From Treponema sp. OMZ 838 (lineage in GTDB: Bacteria > Spirochaetota > Spirochaetia > Treponematales > Treponemataceae): a DNA stretch of 64,000 nucleotides. The number at the start of each line of letters is the position of its first letter. Positions within the stretch are counted from its first letter, which is position 1. The notes below the pieces were generated by a model. That model was given only the letters and a program-made list of their open reading frames with translations, was not told where the DNA came from and did no database searches. Of the stretch, positions 54,131-64,000 are shown piece by piece. The stretch lies in assembly GCF_000775995.1 (NCBI RefSeq), contig NZ_CP009227.1:2338296-2402295 (forward strand), given 5' to 3'. The position numbers and the translations under genes were made by a program.

Positions 54131-55702
54131 ATGATTAAAAAGACCTTACTTTTTATTTTTCATGCTCACGTACCGTATATCCGTCATTCGGAAGAGAATG
54201 AGCCGCTTGAAGCGACACAGTTATATGAAATGCTATCGTACGGTTTTTTACCGTTTTTACGGATATGCAGCCGTTTGGATGCCGATGCTGTTCCGTTTAA
54301 GTGTGCGCTGGTCATTTCTCCGCTTTTGTGCGAAATGCTGAAATCTCCTTTGTGTCAAGAACGGTACGGCGTGTACTTGGATCAGCATATCGTATTTGCA
54401 CAGCAGGAATTAAAGCGGGCAGCAGGCTCACCTCGGGAAGCTCTTGTACGGCTGTCCCTTGAGTTTTTACAGATGAACCGAGAAGATTTTTATGTCCGTT
54501 ATAAAAAAAATATTTTGAGCGGAATAAATTCCTTTGCTGCTAAAGGCTGTATTGAACTGCTTGCAACATCGGCGACGCCATGTTTTTTCCCGTTTTATCA
54601 GGCTATGCCCGAAGCGCTTACCGTTCAGATTGAACAAGGACTCAGCAGTTTTCGGGAGGATTTTGCAACGGTTCCCGCAGGGTTTTGGCTCCCATCGATG
54701 GGGTATGATACGGGGCTGGACAGTATGATCAAGTCGTACGGTATCGATTATACCGTATTGGAAAGCCAAAGTTTCTTATTTGCCGATCGGCCGCCGGTGA
54801 ATGGTGTCTTTTCCGCCGCGATGGGAGAAAGCGGGCTTTCGTTTTTAGGAAAAGACAGTACCGCATACACCGATATTGCACATTCCGAAACCGGTTTTTA
54901 TCTGCACCCCGATTACCTCGATACCGATAAAGATGCCGGGTTTGAACTGGATGAACAAGCGCTTTCGCCCCTGTTCGATGTGAAAAAAGGACGGCGTACA
55001 ACAGGATTTTGTTATCACCGGCGAGGCGGCGGCGACTATGACGCAGCGGCAGGCGCACTGCAAGCGGAAAAAGATGCCGAGCGGTTTCTTGCAAACCGTG
55101 ATGCGGTATTAACGGAGGCTGCAGAATTGCTTGATATCGATCCCGATCCGCTGTGTTCAGTTTCCGTGCTTCCGCTAAGGTTTCTCGGCAAAACATGGAC
55201 GGAGGGAATGTGGTGGCTGGAAGCTGTATTCCGCAAACTCGCACAGCGGCATGATATGCAATGCGCTTTACCCGCCGAATACCTGAAAAAAGTGCGGCGG
55301 ATACAGAGTATTAATCCTTTTTATGCTTCCAACCTGCCGAGCGGATATGCGGATGAACTGATCAACAGCTCAAACGATTGGATGTTTCCCCGTATTCAAA
55401 AGGCTACCGAACGGATGATCGACCTTGCCGGACGTTTTCCCAGTGACCAAGGTATTAAAGAGCGGATGCTGAATATGGCAGCGAAAGAGTTGTTGCTTGC
55501 CCAATCGACTGATTGGCCGTTGATGGCGGATGCCCAAACCTCTGCCGAATACGCCGCTGCAGAATGCGAGGAGCATCTTGCTGCCTTTACCGATGTGTAT
55601 GATTCACTCGGTTCCGGCTCGATCGGTACCGATCGGCTGATTAAAAGAGAAAAAGAATATCCGATATTTTCGGAGATGAATTACCGTTTTTTCATATCAT
55701 AG
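54131..55702 (+). CDS. GH57/DUF1957-like protein lacking catalytic acids
   Basis: 523 residues from the ATG at 54131, with GAGG 6 nt before it. The family opening FIFHAHVPYIRHSE is clear. In active GH57 enzymes the nucleophile lies in a W-L-P-E-[CM]-A-Y motif; here it is WLPSMGYDTG, with Ser189. The acid/base Asp precedes E-L-F-G-H-W-W; here the matching stretch LPLRFLGKTW has Pro348. Both catalytic residues appear lost, so it may be a glucan-binding or regulatory pseudoenzyme. It belongs with the DUF4912 gene 79 bp upstream. Confidence 0.8.
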   Translation: MIKKTLLFIFHAHVPYIRHSEENEPLEATQLYEMLSYGFLPFLRICSRLDADAVPFKCALVISPLLCEMLKSPLCQERYGVYLDQHIVFAQQELKRAAGSPREALVRLSLEFLQMNREDFYVRYKKNILSGINSFAAKGCIELLATSATPCFFPFYQAMPEALTVQIEQGLSSFREDFATVPAGFWLPSMGYDTGLDSMIKSYGIDYTVLESQSFLFADRPPVNGVFSAAMGESGLSFLGKDSTAYTDIAHSETGFYLHPDYLDTDKDAGFELDEQALSPLFDVKKGRRTTGFCYHRRGGGDYDAAAGALQAEKDAERFLANRDAVLTEAAELLDIDPDPLCSVSVLPLRFLGKTWTEGMWWLEAVFRKLAQRHDMQCALPAEYLKKVRRIQSINPFYASNLPSGYADELINSSNDWMFPRIQKATERMIDLAGRFPSDQGIKERMLNMAAKELLLAQSTDWPLMADAQTSAEYAAAECEEHLAAFTDVYDSLGSGSIGTDRLIKREKEYPIFSEMNYRFFIS

Positions 55703-55712
55703 GGGGTAAGAA

Positions 55713-56456
55713 ATGAAATTAGTGCTTATACGGCATGGCGAAAGTGAATGGAACAAGTTGAACCTGTTTACCGGTTGGACTGATGTGGAACTGTCGGAAA
55801 AGGGCGTAGAGGAAGCAAAGGAAGGCGGAAAGGCTCTTGCCGCAGCCGGTTTTGACTTTGATATCTGCTATACCTCATACTTAAAACGGGCGATTCATAC
55901 GCTGCAATTCGTATTGGATGAGCTTGACCGCAACTGGCTTCCCGTCGTTAAAACATGGAAGCTGAACGAACGACATTACGGCGATCTGCAAGGATTGAAC
56001 AAAGCTGAAACGGCTGAAAAATACGGAGAAGCGCAGGTAAAGATTTGGCGCCGTTCCTTCGATATTGCGCCGCCCGTCCTTGCCGAAAACGATACACGCT
56101 GTCCGTATCTCCAAACTGCATACCGCGGCATCGACAAGGCGGAACTGCCCCGTACCGAAAGCTTGAAAGATACCATTGCACGGGCTGTTCCGTATTTCGA
56201 ATCGGTAATTAAAAGAGATATGCTGGCAGGTAAGCGCGTACTGATTGCCGCCCACGGTAATTCGCTCCGTGCGCTTATTAAATACTTCGAGCATCTCAGC
56301 GATGAAGAGATTATTCAGGTGAATTTGCCGACGGGCGTTCCGCTTGTCTATGAATTTGATACTAATTTTAATGTGGTGAGTAAGGCCTATTTGGGAGATC
56401 AGGAAAAAATCAATGCCAAGATCAACGCCGTTGCGAATCAAGGCAAGGCGAAATAA
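55713..56456 (+). CDS. gpmA: 2,3-bisphosphoglycerate-dependent phosphoglycerate mutase
   Basis: 247 residues, standard length. [27 protein letters not shown] carries the phospho-accepting His at residue 9, and [25 protein letters not shown] and [16 protein letters not shown] are all present. [19 protein letters not shown] has the second catalytic His. It interconverts 2- and 3-phosphoglycerate in glycolysis. A purine-rich site (aggggg) precedes the ATG. It stands 10 bp after the GH57-like gene. Confidence 0.97.
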   Translation: MKLVLIRHGESEWNKLNLFTGWTDVELSEKGVEEAKEGGKALAAAGFDFDICYTSYLKRAIHTLQFVLDELDRNWLPVVKTWKLNERHYGDLQGLNKAETAEKYGEAQVKIWRRSFDIAPPVLAENDTRCPYLQTAYRGIDKAELPRTESLKDTIARAVPYFESVIKRDMLAGKRVLIAAHGNSLRALIKYFEHLSDEEIIQVNLPTGVPLVYEFDTNFNVVSKAYLGDQEKINAKINAVANQGKAK

Positions 56457-56476
56457 GCGTTAATTTAATCTTTATC

Positions 56477-59359
56477 ATGCAAGAAAATGAAGTACAGAAT
56501 CGTGCGCACGTGAATAAACTCATTGTTAAAGGTGCGCGCGAGCACAATCTCAAAAATATCGATGTGGAGCTGCCCCGCGACAAGCTCATTGTGGTGTCGG
56601 GGCTTTCCGGTTCGGGGAAGAGCTCCCTTGCTTTTGATACCATCTTTGCCGAGGGGCAGCGGCGGTATGTGGAATCCCTTTCGGCGTATGCGCGGCAGTT
56701 CTTAGACCGTATGGATAAGCCCGATGTCGATTATATCGAAGGCTTGTCTCCGGCTATTTCCATAGAACAAAAGACCACGCACCGTAATCCGCGCTCGACG
56801 GTCGGCACGGTAACGGAAATTTACGACTACTACCGTCTCCTGTATGCCCGAACGGGGCATCCGCATTGTCCGCAGTGCGGGAAAGAAATTCAGGAGCAAA
56901 CGGTCGATCAAATTATCGATGCGATTATGAGCTGGGAAGACCGTACCCGTGTTCAAATCCTCGCGCCGATTATCAAGGGCAAGAAGGGCGAACACCAGAA
57001 GATTATCGAAGACGCCCAAAAGGCGGGTTTTCTCCGTGCGCGCATCGATGGACTAACGGTTAATTTGGAAGACGGTATTAAGCTCGATAAACAAAAGAAA
57101 CACACCATAGAGATTGTCGTCGACCGTATTCAGCTGTCCGCCGATGCCCGCAAACGGCTTTCGGAGTCGGTAGAGACTGCGTTGGAAAGTTCCGGCGGAA
57201 CGTTGATAGCGTTGCGGCAAAAGACAGCGGATGACCCGATAACGGAAGTATTCTTTTCGCAAAAGAATGCCTGTCCCGACTGCGGTATTTCGATGCCGGA
57301 TTTGCAGCCACGCCTTTTTTCGTTTAACAACCCTTACGGCGCCTGCCCCGAATGTACCGGTCTGGGGCATAAGCAGCGTTTCGACTTTAAGCTGATGGTT
57401 CCCGACACCTCGCTGTCCTTTAACGAGGGGGCGTTCTTGCCCTATAATCCCGATTCTGCGTGGAACCGCGCCCGTTTTGAGTCGCTTGCCCGCCGCTTCG
57501 GTTTTTCACTCGACACGCCGGTAAAAGATTTATCAAAAAAAGATTTAAAGATTATCATGGACGGCTCCGGCCTTGAACCGATTGAATTTGTGTACGAACG
57601 GCAGGACGGGTCGGGTAAGTCAAAGTACCGCCGTCCGTGGCTCGGTATCTATGCCGATATGCAGCGCCGCTATAACGAAGCGTATTCGGCAGCGCAGCGG
57701 GAATCGTACGAAAAATATATGGCGGTTACGACGTGCGAACACTGCGGCGGTAAGCGTTTAAAGCCCGAAGCCTTAGCCGTTACCGTCGGCGGTAAAAATA
57801 TTTACGAGTTAAGCAGCCTTTCCGTCGGCGATTCAATTACGTTTTTTGAAAAGCTCAAGCTGACCGCTACGGAAAAGACTATTGCACACCAGATTTTAAA
57901 AGAGATAACCTCCCGCCTCCAATTTATGAAAAACGTGGGGCTTGACTATATTACCCTTGAACGGAAGGCGGCGACGCTGTCCGGCGGGGAATCGCAGCGG
58001 ATACGGCTTGCGACCCAAATCGGCTCCAGCTTAATCGGAGTGCTGTACATCCTTGACGAACCGTCCATCGGATTGCACCAGCGGGATAATCAGCGGCTGA
58101 TCGATACGCTGCTGTACCTGCGCAACCTCGGCAATACGCTCATCGTGGTAGAACACGACGAGCAAACTCTCCGTGTCGCCGACTACATCGTAGACTTAGG
58201 CCCGGGTGCAGGGGTGCACGGTGGTGCTGTCGTAGCGGCGGGTACTCCCGACGAGGTGATGCAGGTAAAGGAAAGCCTTACCGGTCAGTACCTTGCGGGA
58301 ACGCTCTGCATGGAACTTCCCGCGGAACGGCGGAAAGGGAACGGCTCCTTTTTAACTTTGCAGGGAGTAACCGAGCATAATTTAAAGAATGTTTCGGTTT
58401 CCATCCCGCTCGGAGCCTTTACCTGCATCACCGGCGTTTCCGGTTCGGGGAAGTCCACGCTCCTTTCGGATGTGTTGTATCCCGCCGTATCCAATGCGCT
58501 GATGCGCAGCGGCTTGCCGGAGGGCGCATACAAAAAGATAAAAGGGCTTGAGCATATCGATAAGGTTATCAATATCGACCAAAGCCCGATCGGCAGAACG
58601 CCCCGCTCGAATCCTGCGACCTATGTAGAAGTGTTTACTGCGATTCGCGACTCGTTTGCAAACTTGCCGGAAGCGAAAGCGCGGGGCTATAAGCCGGGGC
58701 GCTTTTCGTTTAATGTGCGGGGCGGCCGCTGCGAGCACTGTCAGGGTGACGGCGCGATAGCAATCGAAATGAACTTTTTACCCGACGTGTATATCACCTG
58801 CGATGTGTGCCGCGGGAAGCGGTTTAACAAAGAAACGCTCGATGTCCGGTACAAGGGGAAGAACATCTCCGACGTGCTCGACATGACCATCGAAGAAGCC
58901 GCCGAGTTCTTCGCTTCCGTGCCGCAGATCGCCCGCAAAATGCAGACCCTCCTTTCGGTAGGGCTTGGCTATATCCGCCTCGGGCAGTCGGCGCTTACCT
59001 TGTCGGGCGGCGAAGCGCAGCGGGTTAAACTGGCGCACGAGCTTTCCAAGCGTTCGACGGGGAAAACGCTCTATATTTTGGACGAGCCGACAACGGGGCT
59101 GCATTTTGCGGATGTTAAACAGTTGATGGAAGTTATTCAGCGGCTGGTGGATCAGGGTAATACCGCCCTAATGATCGAGCACAACCTCGATGTTATCCTG
59201 CAAGCCGATCATATCATCGACCTTGGTCCGGAAGGAGGTTCCCGTGGCGGTACTATTATTGCGGAAGGAACGCCGGAAGAAGTTGCCGAAGTGAAAAATT
59301 CCTACACGGGATTTTACATCAAAGAAATGCTCGACCGGCAGCGGCAAAAAAGCTCATAG
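56477..59359 (+). CDS. uvrA: excinuclease ABC subunit A
   Basis: 960 residues, full length. Two ABC ATPase halves: Walker [16 protein letters not shown] near residue 42 and [15 protein letters not shown] near residue 652; signatures [12 protein letters not shown] and [12 protein letters not shown]; Walker [16 protein letters not shown] and [15 protein letters not shown]. Zinc fingers of the CxxC type appear at CPQCGKEIQ and CPDCGI...CPEC, and CEHCQGDG near residue 750. UvrA finds damaged DNA with UvrB. No clear ribosome binding site was seen. Confidence 0.97.
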   Translation: MQENEVQNRAHVNKLIVKGAREHNLKNIDVELPRDKLIVVSGLSGSGKSSLAFDTIFAEGQRRYVESLSAYARQFLDRMDKPDVDYIEGLSPAISIEQKTTHRNPRSTVGTVTEIYDYYRLLYARTGHPHCPQCGKEIQEQTVDQIIDAIMSWEDRTRVQILAPIIKGKKGEHQKIIEDAQKAGFLRARIDGLTVNLEDGIKLDKQKKHTIEIVVDRIQLSADARKRLSESVETALESSGGTLIALRQKTADDPITEVFFSQKNACPDCGISMPDLQPRLFSFNNPYGACPECTGLGHKQRFDFKLMVPDTSLSFNEGAFLPYNPDSAWNRARFESLARRFGFSLDTPVKDLSKKDLKIIMDGSGLEPIEFVYERQDGSGKSKYRRPWLGIYADMQRRYNEAYSAAQRESYEKYMAVTTCEHCGGKRLKPEALAVTVGGKNIYELSSLSVGDSITFFEKLKLTATEKTIAHQILKEITSRLQFMKNVGLDYITLERKAATLSGGESQRIRLATQIGSSLIGVLYILDEPSIGLHQRDNQRLIDTLLYLRNLGNTLIVVEHDEQTLRVADYIVDLGPGAGVHGGAVVAAGTPDEVMQVKESLTGQYLAGTLCMELPAERRKGNGSFLTLQGVTEHNLKNVSVSIPLGAFTCITGVSGSGKSTLLSDVLYPAVSNALMRSGLPEGAYKKIKGLEHIDKVINIDQSPIGRTPRSNPATYVEVFTAIRDSFANLPEAKARGYKPGRFSFNVRGGRCEHCQGDGAIAIEMNFLPDVYITCDVCRGKRFNKETLDVRYKGKNISDVLDMTIEEAAEFFASVPQIARKMQTLLSVGLGYIRLGQSALTLSGGEAQRVKLAHELSKRSTGKTLYILDEPTTGLHFADVKQLMEVIQRLVDQGNTALMIEHNLDVILQADHIIDLGPEGGSRGGTIIAEGTPEEVAEVKNSYTGFYIKEMLDRQRQKSS

Positions 59360-59380
59360 GTTTTTATAGACAGCCGTATA

Positions 59381-62300
59381 ATGAAAAAGCTGCTTGTTTC
59401 CTTTTTTTGCCTTTTTTTATTCATTCTCGCTTCTCCCTATGCGCAGACCGCGAAAGAACCGAAGGTTATTACCATCAATTCCGTGCGCATAATGGAGGTG
59501 TTTAAAAAAGAGAATAAGGCGCAGTATCGCACCAATCCGGATAAAAGTGAAACGGCAGGGGAGCCTTCTGCGGCAATAAAGGCTGATGCCGGTCAGCAGT
59601 CCGCTGCCGACACACTTCCTGTTACGGAAAGCACGGAATCTCCGGCAGAACAAAACGGCGGCACGGAAAATACATCCGACGCTCAGGTTCCGGTAACAAC
59701 CGAAGAGGCTCAAAAAGCTATTGAAGGGAAAAAAGATGACATTATTGTCTTTACCGGCGGCGTTTCGGTTTCGGTAAAAGAAGGCTCATCCGTTTCTACA
59801 ATTGAGTCCGATAAGTTGGTGTACAACCGTTCGGAAAATACGATCGAGGCTGAAGGAAATGTCCGGTACAGCAGGAAGACGGGCGGTTCCGAAGGGGCGG
59901 AAGAGTTCACCGGTGAATTGCTGCTCTTCAATATCGATGAGATGGAAGGTATATTCCTCGACGGTACGATTAAACAGGCTCCGCGGAAACAGGGGCAAAA
60001 TCCTTTTACGATTCAATCGGCAACGGTCGGCCGCGATTCAAGTGGTACAACAGGATTTAAAGATGCCGCACTAAGTACCAACCCCGATCCGGACGAAGAA
60101 CCGTTGTGGTCTATCCGTGCAAGCCGGATTTGGCTGTTGCCGGGTAACGAGCTTGCGTTTGCAAACGGTTATTTCTCCATTGGAATTGTACCGATATTAT
60201 ATCTGCCGTTTTTTTATCATCCTGCCGATGAAATGGTGGTTCATCCGGTGTTCGGCTTCCGCAGTCGTGAGGGCTATTTTCTTCAAACAACGACATATCT
60301 TCTCGGTCGTAAACCGCTTGATACCGATTCAAAAAAATCCGGTTCTTTCTCCAATTTCATGAAAAGTGATAGGCTTAAAAAGCAAGAACGAATCGGTTTG
60401 TTTTTTAAGAACCTTGATGAAGATGCGACTGATATAAGCCCTGCCTATATCAAACTCATTGCCGACACCTATTCACAGCTGGGTGGTTTAGTCGGCATAG
60501 ACGGAAAGATCATCCCTAAAAATACGCCGATTAGCCAACTTGATTTTTCACTTTTTTTCGGAATGTCTCGGACACTCTTTCCGCTGAATAGAATCGGTAT
60601 TGACGGTATTACACATACTACCTATTATACGAATGGAAAACGGTACTACAATAAAAGCTTTTTTTTAGGAATGCCGCTTCCGTTTCGATACAGGGCGCAT
60701 ATCAATTTCGGTATTTCGCAGGCGCCGTTTCAACTTTCGATAAATGTCCCCTTTGTATCCGACCCTTATTTTAAGAAAGACTTTTTTGATCGATCGGAGG
60801 ACATGAATTGGTTTAATTATCTTTTGAACAAAGATAAGTTGGCAAAAGGCGCTGATATAGGAATGGAAAGTTCCTATTCGTGGAAGCTTAACGGTTCTAT
60901 CCGTCCGTCATTTAAGAAAATCAGCCCATGGATTTCTTCATTTAATCTGGATACCGCATCACTGACCGTTAACTTTTCTTCAAAAGAAACAAACCCGCCG
61001 GCAACCGGTGAAGAAGCCTATGCACCTCAGCGGGTTTTCTTTTATCCGTCGCTTTTTAAGCCGGAGGGGAAAATCTCAATTGCAGGAACACTATTATCAA
61101 ATACACTGTTTAATGAAAAACCGGCAAAAAAGATCCCCGATGTTGAAGGTATCGACCATCCGTTTATAACGAAGGATAAAACATCATCGGATACAGGAAA
61201 AACCGAAAACACCGATAAAAAGGAATACTTTGATGCCTTTGTTCCGGTGTTTAAGCCGGTATACGGCAAAGAATTCGATCATAGTATTATATATTCGCTC
61301 ACATATTCGGGAGATTTTTCCGCATTACAAGAGACAACCTTTGCTTCTTCACAGTGGAATAAACCCGAAGATATACGTTGGCAGGATTATGAATCGCGCT
61401 ATTATCAGCTGAAGGGGAGTGCCGGTTTAAAAGGTACGCTATCCTATTCGCAAAATCTTATTACTCTCTCGAGTAACCTTATTATTTCAGGAAATTATCA
61501 GCGGCACCCCTGGACACGGGATGTAAGTAAAAAGCCGATTTTAGAGCTCAACAACTTTAAAGTGAATGTGTATATGCTGAAAAACGAAAACTCAGTAACG
61601 GTCAATCCTTTTGTGTATAACGATCTATTTAAACCTATATCCTTTAGCTGGAGTATCACGGAAATTTTAGCAAAAAATACGTTTACCGGTTCGTATAGTA
61701 ATCCTAAATGGGAAACACAGGGGGTAAAGTGGAATAAAGATTTTATCACTGCCCATACGGGATCTGCGGTATTCGGTGTTATACTTGCGGAAAAGTATAC
61801 GCAAAAAATTACTTTTTCTATGAATCTGCCGCCGCTTTTGCAAGCCTATAGTACTTCACTCAACGTATCATTTCCGTATGGAACATTGACAGCCTCGACA
61901 AAGTTGTTCGAAAAAGAGAATGTGGCAGATAAATGGGCGTGGGAACCATTTAAGGCAGATGTAACATGGACGCTTCCCTATGATATACGGACTGCCCAAA
62001 CCTATATCTATAATATCCAAGAGAAGAGCAATGAGCGGCTGCATATCACTTTTGGGTGGAAATATATTTCAGCCTTTTATACCCAAAGTCGCGAAATACC
62101 GCAAAAACTTGACCCGTCGTTAAAGACATGGGTTCTGGACGGTACGGAAAAACGATTTATTCCCTTTGCTTTGGGCTTTTCGTTTTCCAATACTTCCAAT
62201 CCCTTTACTATTTATGCATGGAAAAACCGTATCAAAATACAGCTTGGATTGTCGTCAACCTTACAGTTTAATTTAGTCCGCATTACGGATAGCTATTTTA

Positions 62301-62728
62301 CGTTTGCACCTAAGATTATTTTTAATATCCATGAATTTTGGGATTTTTCTTTCGGTTCATCAAGCAGGAATGATGTCATTGCACGATATTTTCAAAAAGC
62401 ACTCAATTTACCGATTGTTATTCCCGGCAATACCAATGTACTGACCGATTTGGTTGAGTCATTTTATTTTTGGGATACATCAAAACGGGAAGCATCAGGA
62501 TTTAAACTCCAATCGCTGGATATAGGCCTTACCCATTATCTTAAAGATTGGACATTAAAATTCAATTGTGAAATTAAACCTCAGTTAAAGAATGTAGGCA
62601 CCCGTAAATATTATGAATTTAGTCCGACAATCACTTTTGCGGTCGAGTGGAAACCTATCGGCGATATTAAAGTTGAAGCAAAAAAGAAAGACGGAAAATT
62701 CTCCGTTGAGCGTGGCGAACTACAATAG
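59381..62728 (+). CDS. LptD-like outer-membrane assembly protein
   Basis: 1115 residues. A signal peptide (LLVSFFCLFLFILASPYAQ) is followed by a polar linker rich in Glu, Ala and Pro. An OstA/LptA-like jelly roll lies at about 115-290: VFTGGVSVSVKEGSS, IESDKLVYNRSENTIEAEGNVRY and FANGYFSIGIVPILYLPFFYHP. The C-terminal 800 residues are alternating amphipathic strands (LSSNLIISGNYQRHPW, FAVEWKPIGDIKVEAKKKDG) forming a large barrel. It matches the LptD role of placing lipopolysaccharide-like glycolipid in the outer leaflet. It follows uvrA by 21 bp, and from memory the same pair occurs in T. pallidum. Confidence 0.82.
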   Translation: MKKLLVSFFCLFLFILASPYAQTAKEPKVITINSVRIMEVFKKENKAQYRTNPDKSETAGEPSAAIKADAGQQSAADTLPVTESTESPAEQNGGTENTSDAQVPVTTEEAQKAIEGKKDDIIVFTGGVSVSVKEGSSVSTIESDKLVYNRSENTIEAEGNVRYSRKTGGSEGAEEFTGELLLFNIDEMEGIFLDGTIKQAPRKQGQNPFTIQSATVGRDSSGTTGFKDAALSTNPDPDEEPLWSIRASRIWLLPGNELAFANGYFSIGIVPILYLPFFYHPADEMVVHPVFGFRSREGYFLQTTTYLLGRKPLDTDSKKSGSFSNFMKSDRLKKQERIGLFFKNLDEDATDISPAYIKLIADTYSQLGGLVGIDGKIIPKNTPISQLDFSLFFGMSRTLFPLNRIGIDGITHTTYYTNGKRYYNKSFFLGMPLPFRYRAHINFGISQAPFQLSINVPFVSDPYFKKDFFDRSEDMNWFNYLLNKDKLAKGADIGMESSYSWKLNGSIRPSFKKISPWISSFNLDTASLTVNFSSKETNPPATGEEAYAPQRVFFYPSLFKPEGKISIAGTLLSNTLFNEKPAKKIPDVEGIDHPFITKDKTSSDTGKTENTDKKEYFDAFVPVFKPVYGKEFDHSIIYSLTYSGDFSALQETTFASSQWNKPEDIRWQDYESRYYQLKGSAGLKGTLSYSQNLITLSSNLIISGNYQRHPWTRDVSKKPILELNNFKVNVYMLKNENSVTVNPFVYNDLFKPISFSWSITEILAKNTFTGSYSNPKWETQGVKWNKDFITAHTGSAVFGVILAEKYTQKITFSMNLPPLLQAYSTSLNVSFPYGTLTASTKLFEKENVADKWAWEPFKADVTWTLPYDIRTAQTYIYNIQEKSNERLHITFGWKYISAFYTQSREIPQKLDPSLKTWVLDGTEKRFIPFALGFSFSNTSNPFTIYAWKNRIKIQLGLSSTLQFNLVRITDSYFTFAPKIIFNIHEFWDFSFGSSSRNDVIARYFQKALNLPIVIPGNTNVLTDLVESFYFWDTSKREASGFKLQSLDIGLTHYLKDWTLKFNCEIKPQLKNVGTRKYYEFSPTITFAVEWKPIGDIKVEAKKKDGKFSVERGELQ

Positions 62729-62844
62729 CGCATCTCTAAGGGCAGTATTGTGAAATACACCGTCACAATAGCGCCATCAGTATAGCATTTTGAAATTCGG
62801 CAGGTATCCGAAAAAACGCTCCGGATTTTCAGGTACCTGCTGTT

Positions 62845-63594
62845 TTACGAAGAAGCAGCGGGTGAAGTGCCTCTTTCCGTCATCATAAGGAACAGATGCT
62901 CAAGTGAATCGTTTGTGCCGCGCTGTGCTTGCAGTTCAGACAGCGACCCGCAAAACAGCATCCGCCCCTTGTTGATAATCGCAAGTTTGTCGCATACCTT
63001 TTCGGCAATTTCCATGATATGCGTGGAAAAAAACACCGTCTTTCCCGAATCGGCATAGCTCCGCATTAGGGTTTTCAGGCGGAACGCGGATTGAGGGTCA
63101 AGCCCGACGATGGGCTCATCCAAAATCCACAATTCCGGCTGATGGATAAGGCTTGCCGCAATGAGCAGCTTTTGCTTCATGCCGTGTGAAAAACTCGCGA
63201 TGCGCGTGTTCAATACCGTATCGATTTCAAAAAGCGCGGTATACTCTGCAATCCGTTTCTGCCGCTCTTCGGTTGAAACACCGTACACATCCGCGACAAA
63301 GTTGAGGTATTCAAGCGCCTTAAACTGCACAAACACTTCGGGATTATCGGTTACATACCCGATTTTCCGCTTTGCTTCCAGCGGATATTTCAGTATATCG
63401 GTACCGCCGATGAGAATATCCCCCGAATCGGGCGCAATGACACCGGTGAGCATTTTGATGGTCGTCGTTTTTCCCGCCCCGTTCGGCCCCAAAAAGCCGA
63501 AAATCTCCCCGCTTTTCGCCTCAAAAGAGAGATTATCAACCGCCTTTTCCCTTGACCGTCCATACGTCTTTGAAACATTCCGTATCGTAAGCAT
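62845..63594 (-). CDS. ABC transporter ATP-binding protein
   Basis: 249 residues from the ATG at 63594, with GGAAGG 6 nt before it. Walker A is GFLGPNGAGKTTTIKML (about residues 34-50), signature FSHGMKQKLLIAASL and Walker B LWILDEPIVGLDPQS with the switch His in VFFSTHIME. It is of the Nat/DrrA export type. The permease is probably the next gene on this strand, beyond the window or the cut-off gene at 63805. A family B repeat lies directly upstream. Confidence 0.92.
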   Translation of the reverse strand: MLTIRNVSKTYGRSREKAVDNLSFEAKSGEIFGFLGPNGAGKTTTIKMLTGVIAPDSGDILIGGTDILKYPLEAKRKIGYVTDNPEVFVQFKALEYLNFVADVYGVSTEERQKRIAEYTALFEIDTVLNTRIASFSHGMKQKLLIAASLIHQPELWILDEPIVGLDPQSAFRLKTLMRSYADSGKTVFFSTHIMEIAEKVCDKLAIINKGRMLFCGSLSELQAQRGTNDSLEHLFLMMTERGTSPAASS

Positions 63595-63610
63595 ATTTTT
63601 ACCTTCCATT

Positions 63611-63798
63611 TGTGCAAAATTTTAGATAAAATTTTGCACAATTTTTTTCAGAAAAAGGGCAAACGCATCAGAGAAATAGACAAAATTGCAGAATAAATAG
63701 GATGTGAGACCATTTGAGCCGTGGAACGGCGAAACTCTGGTCGAATAGCCTGTTTATTCTGCAGGGCTGTTAAAAAAACAGTCTGATGCGTTTGCCCT
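63611..63798 (-). repeat. family B palindromic repeat, copy between ABC genes
   Basis: Hairpin TGTGCAAAATTTT-agat-AAAATTTTGCACA (63611-63640), then arms AGGGCAAACGCATCAGA (63656-63672) and TCTGATGCGTTTGCCCT (63782-63798), perfect 17-bp complements. Inner arms GCAGAATAAATAGG and CCTGTTTATTCTGC enclose ACCATTTGAGCCGT...ACTCTGGT. The right end is 6 bp from the stop codon of the cut-off gene. The ABC gene's ribosome binding site lies just outside the left end. Confidence 0.85.
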
Positions 63799-63804
63799 GA
63801 GTTT

Positions 63805-64000
63805 TTACAGGTTTTTATCCATTTTGAAGCTGAGCTTTGAGTAGTTAAACGATTCCAGCATCAGCTGCGCGATCAGGTCTTTGGTCTTTTTAATGACGTA
63901 AGCGGCGGTCCTTTCGTTTTCCGCGGTGAGGAATTCGGTCAGTTTTTCTCCGGTCAGGGCTTTGCCTGCTTCGGTAACCTCGTGAACTCGTTTGAACCCG
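63805..64000 (-). CDS. C-terminal end of a cut-off gene, unknown
   Basis: Open from the right edge of the window to a TAA at 63805-63807; 64 residues are visible (frame begins at 63999). It is charged and helical (TEAGKALTGEKLTEFLTAEN, YVIKKTKDLIAQLMLESF), ending FKMDKNL. No family is recognised. Being upstream of the ABC ATPase on the same strand it may be part of the same unit, but a family B repeat separates them. Confidence 0.6.
   Translation of the reverse strand, partial: GFKRVHEVTEAGKALTGEKLTEFLTAENERTAAYVIKKTKDLIAQLMLESFNYSKLSFKMDKNL

Overview
The window is spirochaete chromosome, almost certainly genus Treponema. Supporting signs are the rpsB-tsf-frr-uppS-cdsA-dxr-rseP order, uvrA followed by a long LptD-like gene, a cheW/aminotransferase-like/NAD kinase/recN cluster, many Lol-type lipoproteins and a 7TM chemoreceptor. 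From memory these orders match T. pallidum. The moderate GC content, the sialidase and the host-interaction lipoproteins fit an oral treponeme of the T. medium/T. vincentii type rather than T. pallidum, but the species is an inference. No rRNA, tRNA, CRISPR array, prophage or transposase gene was seen.

Layout. 1-5.0 kb: small housekeeping and conserved genes on + (phosphoribosyltransferase, rnhB, PNPOx-like, LuxC-like acyl-CoA reductase). 5.0-12.1 kb: a cNMP-binding protein, then a six-gene minus-strand operon (cheW, DegT-like, NAD kinase, recN, conserved gene, HD protein). 12.2-20.5 kb: patatin, NusG-II protein, two large lipoproteins, proS and an outer-membrane barrel. 20.6-30.9 kb: maf and the ribosome/envelope-lipid cluster rpsB to rseP, then a CpXC protein and a secreted beta-propeller. 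30.9-37.4 kb: a TetR-controlled MMPL transporter, LolA-like carrier, membrane protein and outer-membrane barrel, apparently one lipid or drug trafficking system. 37.4-42.9 kb: chemoreceptor, transketolase and MoxR ATPase. 43.0-45.2 kb: a sialidase lipoprotein broken by one amber codon. 45.5-52.9 kb: vWA, RelA/SpoT, prmC, prfA, ankyrin protein and antiporter, all on minus. 53.4-62.7 kb: DUF4912 protein, GH57-like protein, gpmA, uvrA and LptD-like. 62.8-64 kb: an ABC ATPase and a cut-off gene.

The most striking content is between the genes. Nearly every large gap is filled by two modular palindromic repeat families. Family A is 124-125 bp with ends CCTTTTGAAAATA/TATTTTCAAAAGG; six copies are present, three of them extended by a further chain of hairpins. 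Family B has AGGG(C/T)AA... terminal arms, four copies, two of which contain a nested family A copy. Stem sequences differ between copies but stay complementary while loops are conserved. The elements reach stop codons, ribosome binding sites and, at dxr, the last 12 codons of the gene. I found no encoded mobilising enzyme.

Other points of interest: a perfect 37-bp palindromic operator on a near-consensus promoter before the MMPL gene; genes that appear leaderless (maf, tetR, perhaps the patatin gene); and several apparent pseudoenzymes (DegT-like without its lysine, GH57-like without either catalytic acid, RelA/SpoT without the HD pair, SUMF-type lipoprotein without its cysteine).
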